Assembly (NCBI GenBank): GCA_963082875.1
Contig: OY720102.1
Coordinates: 8,902,990 to 8,966,989 of the forward strand
DNA length: 64,000 nt
Origin: Corella eumyota
Taxonomy: Eukaryota; Chordata; Ascidiacea; Phlebobranchia; Corellidae
Direction: 5' to 3'
Below, piece after piece: positions 52,711 to 62,302 of the stretch (position 1 is the first letter of the stretch; the number at the start of each line of letters is the position of its first letter). Below the pieces are notes generated by a model, which did not search any database, was not told the DNA's origin, and was given only the letters and a program-made list of their open reading frames with translations. The position numbers and the translations under genes are program-made.

Positions 52711-54260
52711 CAAATTTTCCAATTGAGTGGGCTAATCCTAATTATATGCGCCAAAATTTTTAAAATTTGCCATTGGATAGGCTAATCTTATTCATAGGCG
52801 CTCGAATTTTTAAATTTTACAATGGAGTAGGCTAATCCTAAACATAAGCTCCAGAAATTCCAAATTTTGCAATTGTGTGGGTTAATTTTTATCATAGGCG
52901 CCAGAATTTTCAAATTTTGCAATTGGGTGGGCTAATCCTAATCATATGCGCCAAAATTTTTAAATTTTGCAATTGGATGGGCTAATCTTAATCATAGGCC
53001 CCAGAATTTCCAAATTTTACAATTGGGTTGGTTAATTTTGATTATAAGCAACAGAATTTTTAATTTTTGCATTTGGGTGGGCTAATCCTAATCATATGCG
53101 CCAGAATTTCCAAATTTTGCAATTGAGTGGGCTAATCCTAATCACACGCGCCAATATTTTTAAATTTTGTCATTGGATGGGCAAATCTTAATCATAGGCG
53201 CTCGAATTTCCAAATTTTGCAATTGGGTATGCTAATCCTAATCATAAGCGCCAGAAATTCCGAACTTTGCAATTGTGTGAGCTAATTTTTATCATAGGCT
53301 CTAGAATTTTCAAATTTTGCAATTGGGTGGCCTAATATTATTCATAGGCGCCAGAACTTTTAATTATTGCAATTGGGTGGGCTAATTTCTATCATTGGCG
53401 CCAGAATTTTCAAATTTTGCAATTGGGTATGATAATCCTCATCATAGGCGCCAGAATTTTCAAATTTTGCAATTGGATTAGATAATTGTTATCATAAGCG
53501 CCAGAATTTCCAAATTTCGCAATTGTGTGGGCTAATTTTTATCATAGGCGCCAGAATTTTCAAATTTTGCAATTGGGTGGGCTAATTTTTATCATAGGCG
53601 CCAGAGTTTTTAATTTTTGCATTTGGGTGGGTTAATCCTAATTATTGGCGCCAGAATTATCAAATTTTGCAATTGGTTGGGCTAATCTTAATCATAGGCG
53701 CCAGAATTTTCAATTTTTGCAATTAGGTGGGCTAATCCTAATCATAGGCGCCAGAATTTTCAAATTTTGCAATTGGGTGGGCTAATCCTAATCATAAGCC
53801 CAAGAAATTCCAAATTTTGCAATTAGGTAGGCTACTCCTAATCATAAGCGGCAGAAATTCCAAATTTTGCAATTGTGTGGGCAAATTTTTATCATAGGCC
53901 CCAGAATTTTCGAATTTTGCAATTGGGTGGGTTAATCTAAATCATAGGCCCCAGAATTTTTAATTTTTGCAATTGGGTGGGCTAATTTTTATTATTAGCG
54001 CCATAATTTTTAATTTTTGCAATTGAGTGGGCTAATCTTAATCATAGGCGCCAGAATTTCCAAATTTTCCAATTGAGTGGGCTAATCCTAATCATATGCG
54101 CCAAAATTTTTAAAATTTGCCATTGGATAGGCTAATCTTATTCATAGGCGCTCGAATTTTTAAATTTTACAATGGAGTAGGCTAATCCTAAACATAAGCG
54201 CCAGAAATTCCAAATTTTGCAATTGTGTGGATTAATTTTTATCATAGGCGCCAGAATTTT
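52411..54260 (+). repeat. Variant HOR copy, 37 monomers (1,850 bp)
   Basis: This stretch lies between two m1 monomers. It begins with m1-m6, jumps to m30 at about 52711 (CAGAATTTCCAAATTTTCC), runs m30-m33, and then re-enters the ladder at m7 near 52911. It therefore carries a duplicated, rearranged section compared with the 33-mer. Its right part is the second copy of the 1,850-bp tandem duplication listed separately. It shares with 51301 and 60143 the rare m11 variant CCAATATTTT and with 51411 and 60251 the rare m14 variant CGAACTTTGC. Confidence 0.85.
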
Positions 54261-54560
54261 CAAATTTTGCAATTGGGTGGGCTCTTCGTAATCATAAGCG
54301 CCAGAAATTCCAAATTTTGCAATTGTGTGAACTAATTTTTATCATAGGCGCCAGAATTTTCAAATTTTGGAATTGGGTAGGATAATTCTCATCATAGGCG
54401 CCAGAATTTTTAAATTTTGCAATTGGGTGGGCTAATCCTAATCATAGGCGTCAGAATTTCCAAATTTTGCAATTAGATGGGCTAATTTTTATTTTAGTCG
54501 CCATAATTTTGAAATTTTGCATTTGGGTGGGCTAATCCTAATCATAGGCGCCAGAATTTT
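52711..54560 (+). repeat. 1,850-bp tandem duplication, copy 2 (37 monomers)
   Basis: This copy follows 50861-52710 directly. At its right edge m6 is followed by the regular m7 (CAAATTTTGCAATTGGG at 54561), whereas copy 1 at the same point jumps to m30. The junction therefore lies in the m6/m7 interval. It keeps the complete run m7-m33 and m1-m6. Confidence 0.9.
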
Positions 54561-57500
54561 CAAATTTTGCAATTGGGTGGGCTAATCCTAATCATATGCG
54601 CCAAAATTTTTAAATTTTGCAATTGTATGGGCTAATCTTAATCATAGGCCCCAGAATTTCCAAATTTTACAATTGGGTTGGTTAATTTTGATTATAAGCA
54701 ACAGAATTTTTAATTTTTGCATTTGGGTGGGCTAATCCTAATCATATGCGCCAGAATTTCCAAATTCTGCAATTGAGTGGGCTAATCCTAATCACACGCG
54801 CCAAAATTTTTAAATTTTGTCATTGGATGGGCAAATCTTAATCATAGGCGCTCGAATTTCCAAATTTTGCAATTGGGTATGCTAATCCTAATCCTAAGCG
54901 CCAGAAATTCCGAATTTTGCAATTGTGTGAGTTAATTTTTATCATAGGCTCTAGAATTTTCAAATTTTGCAATTGGGTGGCCTAATATTATTCATAGGCG
55001 CCAGAACTTTTAATTGTTGCAATTGGGTGGGCTAATTTCTATCATTGGCGCCAGAATTTTCAAATTTTGCAATTGGGTATGATAATCCTCATCATAGGCG
55101 CCAGAATTTTCAAATTTTGCAATTGGATTAGATAATTGTTATCATAAGCGCCAGAATTTCCAAATTTCGCAATTGTGTGGGCTAATTTTTATCATAGGCG
55201 CCAGAATTTTCAAATTTTGCAATTGGGTGGGCTAATTTTTATCATAGGCGCCAGAGTTTTTAATTTTTGCATTTGGGTGGGTTAATCCTAATTATTGGCG
55301 CCAGAATTATCAAATTTTGCAATTGGTTGGGCTAATCTTAATCATAGGCGCCAGAATTTTCAATTTTTGCAATTAGGTGGGCTAATCCTAATCATAGGCG
55401 CCAGAATTTTCAAATTTTGCAATTGGGTGGGCTAATCCTAATCATAAGCCCAAGAAATTCCAAATTTTGCAATTAGGTAGGCTACTCCTAATCATAAGCG
55501 GCAGAAATTCCAAATTTTGCAATTGTGTGGGCAAATTTTTATCATAGGCCCCAGAATTTTCGAATTTTGCAATTGGGTGGGTTAATCTAAATCATAGGCC
55601 CCAGAATTTTTAATTTTTGCAATTGGGTGGGCTAATTTTTATTATTAGCGCCATATTTTTTAATTTTTGCAATTGGGTGGGCTAATCTTAATCATAGGCG
55701 CCAGAATTTCCAAATTTTCCAATTGAGTGGGCTAATCCTAATCATATGCGCCAAAATTTTTAAAATTTGCCATTGGATAGGCTAATCTTATTCATAGGCG
55801 CTCGAATTTTTAAATTTTACAATGGAGTAGGCTAATCCTAAACATAAGCGCCAGAAATTCCAAATTTTGCAATTGTGTGGATTAATTTTTATCATAGGCG
55901 CCAGAATTTTCAAATTTTGCAATTGGGTGGGCTCTTCGTAATCATAAGCGCCAGAAATTCCAAATTTTGCAATTGTGTGAACTAATTTTTATCATAGGCG
56001 CCAGAATTTTCAAATTTTGGAATTGGGTAGGATAATTCTCATCATAGGCGCCAGAATTTTTAAATTTTGCAATTGGGTGGGCTAATCCTAATCATAGGCG
56101 TCAGAATTTCCAAATTTTGCAATTAGATGGGCTAATTTTTATTTTAGTCGCCATAATTTTGAAATTTTGCATTTGGGTGGGCTAATCCTAATCATAGGCG
56201 CCAGAATTTTCAAATTTTGCAATTGGGTGGGCTAATCCTAATCATATGCGCCAAAATTTTTAAATTTTGCAATTGTATGGGCTAATCTTAATCATAGGCC
56301 CCAGAATTTCCAAATTTTACAATTGGGTTGGTTAATTTTGATTATAAGCAACAGAATTTTTAATTTTTGCAATTGGGTGGGCTAATCTTAATCATAGGCG
56401 CCAGAATTTCCAAATTTTCCAATTGAGTGGGCTAATCCTAATCATATGCGCCAAAATTTTTAAAATTTGCCATTGAATAGGCTAATCTTATTCATAGGCG
56501 CTCGAATTTTTAAATTTTACAATGGAGTAGGCTAATCCTAAACATAAGCTTCAGAAATTCCAAATTTTGCAATTGTGTGGATTAATTTTTATCATAGGCG
56601 CCAGAATTTTCAAATTTTGCAATTGGGTGGTCTCTTCATAATCATAAGCGCCAGAATTTCCAAATTTTGCAATTGTGTGAACTAATTTTTATCATAGGCG
56701 CCAGAATTTTCAAATTTTGGAATTGGGTATGATAATTCTCATCATAGGCGCCAGAATTTTTAAATTTTGCAATTGGGTGGGCTAATCCTAATCATAGGCG
56801 TCAGAATTTCCAAATTTTGCAATTAGATAGCCTAATTTTTATCATAGGCGCCATAATTTTGAATTTTTGCATTTGGGTGGGCTAATCCTAATCATAGGCG
56901 CCAGAATTTTCAAATTTTGCAATTGGGTGGGCTAATCCTAATCATATGCGCCAAAATTTTTAAATTTTGCAATTGGATGGGCTAATCTTAATCATAGGCC
57001 CCAGAATTTCCAAATTTTACAATTGGGTTGGTTAATTTTGATTATAAGCAACAGAATTTTTAATTTTTGCATTTGGGTGGGCTAATCTTAATCATATGCG
57101 CCAGAATTTCCAAATTTTGCAATTGAGTGGGCTAATCCTAATCACACGCGCCAAAATTTTTAAATTTTGTCATTGGATGGGCAAATCTTAATCATAGGCG
57201 CTCGAATTTTCAAATTTTGCAATTGGGTATGCTAATCCTAATCATAAGCGCCAGAAATTCCGAATTTTGCAATTGTGTGAGCTAATTTTTATCATAGGCT
57301 CTAGAATTTTCAAATTTTGCAATTGGGTGGCCTAATATTATTCATAGGCGCCAGAACTTTTAATTGTTGCAATTGGGTGGGCTAATTTCTATCATTGGCG
57401 CCAGAATTTTCAAATTTTGCAATTGGGTATGATAATCCTCATCATAGGCGCCAGAATTTTCAAATTTTGCAATTGGATTAGATAATTGTTATCATAAGCG

Positions 57501-60452
57501 CCAGAATTTCGAAATTTTGCAATTGTGTGGGCTAATTTTTATCATAGGCGCCAGAATTTTCAAATTTTGCAATTGGGTGGGCTTATTTTTATCATAGGCG
57601 CCAGAGTTTTTAATTTTTGCATTTGGGTGGGTTAATCCTAATTATTGGCGCCAGAATTTTCAAATTTTGCAATTGGTTGGGCTAATCTTAATCATAAGCG
57701 CCAGAATTTTCAATTTTTGCAATTAGGTGGGCTAATCCTAATCATAGGCGCCAGAATTATCAAATTTTGCAATTGGGTGGGCTAATCCTAATCATATGCC
57801 CAAGAAATTCCAAATTTTGCAATTAGGTTGGTTAATCCTAATCATAAGCGGCAGAAATTTCAAATTTTGCAATTGTGTGCGCAAATTTTTATCATAGGCC
57901 ACAGAATTTTCGAATTTTGCAATTGGGTGGGTTAATCTAAATCATAGGCCCCAGAATTTTTAATTTTTGCAATTGGGTGGGCTAATTTTTATTATTGGCG
58001 CCATAATTTTTAATTTTTGCAATTGGGTGGGCTAATCTTAATCATAGGCGCCAGAATTTCCAAATTTTCCAATTGAGTGGGCTAATCCTAATCATATGCG
58101 CCAAAATTTTTAAAATTTGCCATTGGATAGGCTAATCTTATTCATAGGCGCTCGAATTTTTAAATTTTACAATGGAGTAGGCTAATCCTAAACATAAGCT
58201 CCAGAAATTCCAAATTTTGCAATTGTGTGGGTTAATTTTTATCATAGGCGCCAGAATTTTCAAATTTTGCAATTGGGTGGGCTCTTCGTAATCATAAGCG
58301 CCAGAAATTCCAAATTTTGCAATTGTGTGAACTAATTTTTATCATAGGCGCCAGAATTTTCAAATTTTGGAATTGGGTAGGATAATTCTCATCATAGGCG
58401 CCAGAATATTTAAATTTTGCAATTGGGTGGGCTAATCCTAATCATAGGCGTCAGAATTTCCAAATTTTGCAATTAGATGGCCTAATTTTTATTTTAGGCG
58501 CCATAATTTTGCATTTGGGTGGGCTAATCCTAATCATAGGCGCCAGAATTTTCAAATTTTGCAATTGGGTGGGCTAATCCTAATCATATGCGCCAAAATT
58601 TTTAAATTTTGCAATTGTATGGGCTAATCTTAATCATAGGCCCCAGAATTTCCAAATTTTACAATTGGGTTGGTTAATTTTGATTATAAGCAACAGAATT
58701 TTTAATTTTTGCATTTGGGTGGGCTAATCCTAATCATATGCGCCAGAATTTCCAAATTCTGCAATTGAGTGGGCTAATCCTAATCACACGCGCCAAAATT
58801 TTTAAATTTTGTCATTGGATGGGCAAATCTTAATCATAGGCGCTCGAATTTCCAAATTTTGCAATTGGGTGGGCTAATCCTAATCATAAGCGCCAGAAAT
58901 TCCGAATTTTGCAATTGTGTGAGCTAATTTTTATCATAGGCTCTAGAATTTTCAAATTTTGCAATTGGGTGGCCTAATATTATTTATAGGCGCCAGAACT
59001 ATTAATTGTTGCAATTGGGTGGGCTAATTTCTATCATTGGCGCCAGAATTTTCAAATTTTGCAATTGGGTATGATAATCCTCATCATAGGCGCCAGAATT
59101 TTCAAATTTTGCAATTGGATTGGATAATCGTTATCATAAGCGCCAGAATTTCCAAATTTTGCAATTGTGTGGGCTAATTTTTTTCATAGGCGCCAGAATT
59201 TTCAAATTTTGCAATTGGGTGGGCTAATTTTTATCATAGGCGCCAGAGTTTTTAATTTTTGCATTTGGGTGGGTTAATCTTAATTATTAGCACCAGAATT
59301 TTTAAATTTTGCAATTGGTTGGGCTAATCTTAATCATAAGCGCCAGAATTTTCAATTTTTGCAATTAGGTGGGCTAATCCTAATCATAGGCGCCAGAATT
59401 TTCAAATTTTGCAATTGGGTGGGCTAATCCTAATCATAAGCCCAAGAAATTCCAAATTTTGCAATTAGGTAAGCTAATCCTAATCATAAGCGGCAGAAAT
59501 TCCAAATTTTGCAATTGTGTGGGCAAATTTTTATCATAGGCCCCAGAATTTTCAAATTTTGCAATTGGGTGGGTTAATCTAAATCATAGGCCCCAGAATT
59601 TTTAATTTTTGCAATTGGGTGGGCTAATTTTTATTATTGGCGCCATAATTTTTAATTTTTGCAATTGAGTGGGCTAATCCTAATCCTAGGCGCCAGAATT
59701 TCCAAATTTTCCAATTGAGTGGGCTAATCCTAATTATATGCGCCAAAATTTTTAAAATTTGCCATTGGATAGGCTAATCTTATTCATAGGCGCTCGAATT
59801 TTTAAATTTTACAATGGAGTAGGCTAATCCTAAACATAAGCTCCAGAAATTCCAAATTTTGCAATTGTGTGGGTTAATTTTTATCATAGGCGCCAGAATT
59901 TTCAAATTTTGCAATTGGGTGGGCTAATCCTAATCATATGCGCCAAAATTTTTAAATTTTGCAATTGGATGGGCTAATCTTAATCATAGGCCCCAGAATT
60001 TCCAAATTTTACAATTGGGTTGGTTAATTTTGATTATAAGCAACAGAATTTTTAATTTTTGCATTTGGGTGGGCTAATCCTAATCATATGCGCCAGAATT
60101 TCCAAATTTTGCAATTGAGTGGGCTAATCCTAATCACACGCGCCAATATTTTTAAATTTTGTCATTGGATGGGCAAATCTTAATCATAGGCGCTCGAATT
60201 TCCAAATTTTGCAATTGGGTATGCTAATCCTAATCATAAGCGCCAGAAATTCCGAACTTTGCAATTGTGTGAGCTAATTTTTATCATAGGCTCTAGAATT
60301 TTCAAATTTTGCAATTGGGTGGCCTAATATTATTCATAGGCGCCAGAACTTTTAATTATTGCAATTGGGTGGGCTAATTTCTATCATTGGCGCTAGAATT
60401 TTCAAATTTTGCAATTGGGTATGATAATCCTCATCATAGGCGCCAGAATTTT
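52911..60452 (+). repeat. 7.5-kb block, right copy (offset 8,842 bp)
   Basis: This copy begins at an m7 monomer (CATATGCGCC at about 52943) that corresponds to 44101, and ends before an m18-type monomer at 60453, where left and right diverge (GGATTAGATAATTG on the left, GGATTGGATAATCG on the right). It includes the second canonical 33-mer and the 42-bp monomer at about 58510. The part 52911-54560 is also the second copy of the 1,850-bp tandem duplication, so the two events overlap. Confidence 0.85.
54261..55910 (+). repeat. Second canonical 33-monomer HOR copy (1,650 bp)
   Basis: The monomer order m1-m33 is identical to that of 45419-47068, from which it lies at the constant distance of 8,842 bp. 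The few differences I noticed are single bases, for example ATCCTAAGCG near 54892 where the left copy has ATCATAAGCG, and CCATATTTTT near 55651 where the left copy has CCATAATTTT. Like the reference it carries the m25 variant TTAGGTAGGCTACTCC. It is part of the larger 8,842-bp-offset duplication. Confidence 0.92.
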
Positions 60453-62302
60453 CAAATTTTGCAATTGGATTGGATAATCGTTATCATAAGCGCCAGAATT
60501 TCCAAATTTTGCAATTGTGTGGGCTAATTTTTATCATAGGCGCCAGAATTTTCAAATTTTGCAATTGGGTGGGCTAATCCTAATCATTAGCGCCAGAAAT
60601 TCCAAATTTTGCAATTGGATTGGCTAATCGGTATCATATGCGCCAGAATTTCCAAATTTTGCAATTGAGTGGGCTAATCCTAATCACACGCGCCAAAATT
60701 TTTAAATTTTGTCATTGGATGGGCAAATCTTAATCATAGGCGCTCGAATTTCCAAATTTTGCAATTGGGTATGCTAATCTTAATCATAAGCGCCAGAAAT
60801 TCCGAATTTTGCAATTGTGTGAGCTAATTTTTATCATAGGCTCTAGAATTTTTAAATTTTGCAATTGGGTGGCCTAATATTATTCATAGGCGCCAGAACT
60901 TTTAATTGTGGCAATTGGGTGGGCTAATTTCTATCATTGGCGCCAGAATTTTCAAATTTTGCAATTGGGTATGATAATCCTCATCATAGGCGCCAGAATT
61001 TTCAAATTTTGCAATTGGATTAGATAATTGTTATCATAAGCGCCAGAATTTCCAAATTTCGCAATTGTGTGGGCTAATTTTTATCATAGGCGCCAGAATT
61101 TTCAAATTTTGCAATTGGGTGGGCTAATTTTTATCATAGGCGCCAGAGTTTTTAATTTTTGCATTTGGGTGGGTTAATCCTAATTATTGGCGCCAGAATT
61201 TTCAACTTTTGCAATTGGTTGGGCTAATCTTAATCATAGGCGCCAGAATTTTCAAATTTTGCAATTGGGTGGGCTAATCCTAATCATTAGCGCCAGAAAA
61301 TCCAAATTTTGCAATTGGATTGGCTAATCGGTATCATATGCGCCAGAATTTCCAAATTTTGCAATTGAGTGGGCTAATCCTAATCACACGCGCCAAAATT
61401 TTTAAATTTTGTCATTGGATGGGCAAATCTTAATCATAGGCGCTCGAATTTCCAAATTTTGCAATTGGGTATGCTAATCTTAATCATAAGCGCCAGAAAT
61501 TCCGAATTTTGCAATTGTGTGAGCTAATTGTTATCATAGGCTCTAGAATTTTCAAATTTTGCAATTGGGTGGCCTAATATTATTCATAGGCGCCAGAACT
61601 TTTAATTTTTGCAATTGGGTGGGCTAATTTCTATCATTGGCGCCAGAATTTTCAAATTTTGCAATTGGGTATGATAATCCTCATCATAGGCGCCAGAATT
61701 TTCAAATTTTGCAATTGGGTGGGCTAATCCTAATCATATGCGCCAAAATTTTTAAATTTTGCAATTGGATGGGCTAATCTTAATCATAGGCCCCAGAATT
61801 TCCAAATTTTACAATTGGGTTGGTTAATTTTGATTATAAGCAACAGAATTTTTAATTTTTGCATTTGGGTGGGCTAATCCTAATCATATGCGCCAGAATT
61901 TCCAAATTTTGCAATTGAGTGGGCTAATCCTAATCACACGCGCCAAAATTTTTAAATTTTGTCATTGGATGGGCAAATCTTAATCATAGGCGCTCGAATT
62001 TCCAAATTTTGCAATTGGGTATGCTAATCCTAATCATAAGCGCCAGAAATTCCGAATTTTGCAATTGTGTGAGCTAATTTTTATCATAGGCTCTAGAATT
62101 TCCAAATTTTGCAATTGGGTGGCTTAATATTATTCATAGGCGCCAGAACTTTTAATTATTGCAATTGGGTGGGCTAATTTCTATCATTGGCGCCAGAATT
62201 TTCAAATTTTGCAATTGGGTATGATAATCCTCATCATAGGCGCCAGAATTTTCAAATTTTGCAATTGGATTGGATAATCGTTATCATAAGCGCCAGAATT
62301 TC
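57511..62302 (+). repeat. 4.79-kb tandem block, copy 1
   Basis: This block aligns with 62303-64000 at a constant offset of 4,792 bp (96 monomers minus 8 bp). Shared rare markers are GGGCTTATTTTTATC (57579 and 62371), GGTTGGTTAATCC with CATATGCCCAAG (about 57790-57840 and 62585-62630), the 42-bp monomer (58510 and 63302) and GCTAATTTTTTTC (59173 and 63965). Inside it lies a 14-monomer unit (60603-61302) of the 9-13 kb type with the hinge GGATTGGCTAATCGG, and a pair 59903-60552 and 61703-62352 that matches at 1,800 bp offset. Confidence 0.85.
60603..61702 (+). repeat. 14-monomer (700 bp) unit plus partial second unit
   Basis: Hinge monomers with GGATTGGCTAATCGGTATC start at 60603 and 61303, exactly 700 bp apart, as in the 9-13 kb expansion. 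The internal order (hinge, m11-m22, ATCATTAGCGCC connector) is the same. The first unit shares TTTTCAACTTTTGC (61200) with 11628 in the earlier cluster. After 61303 only eight monomers follow before an m7-type monomer at 61703. The special family thus occurs at three separate places: about 2.7 kb, 9-13 kb and here. Confidence 0.87.
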
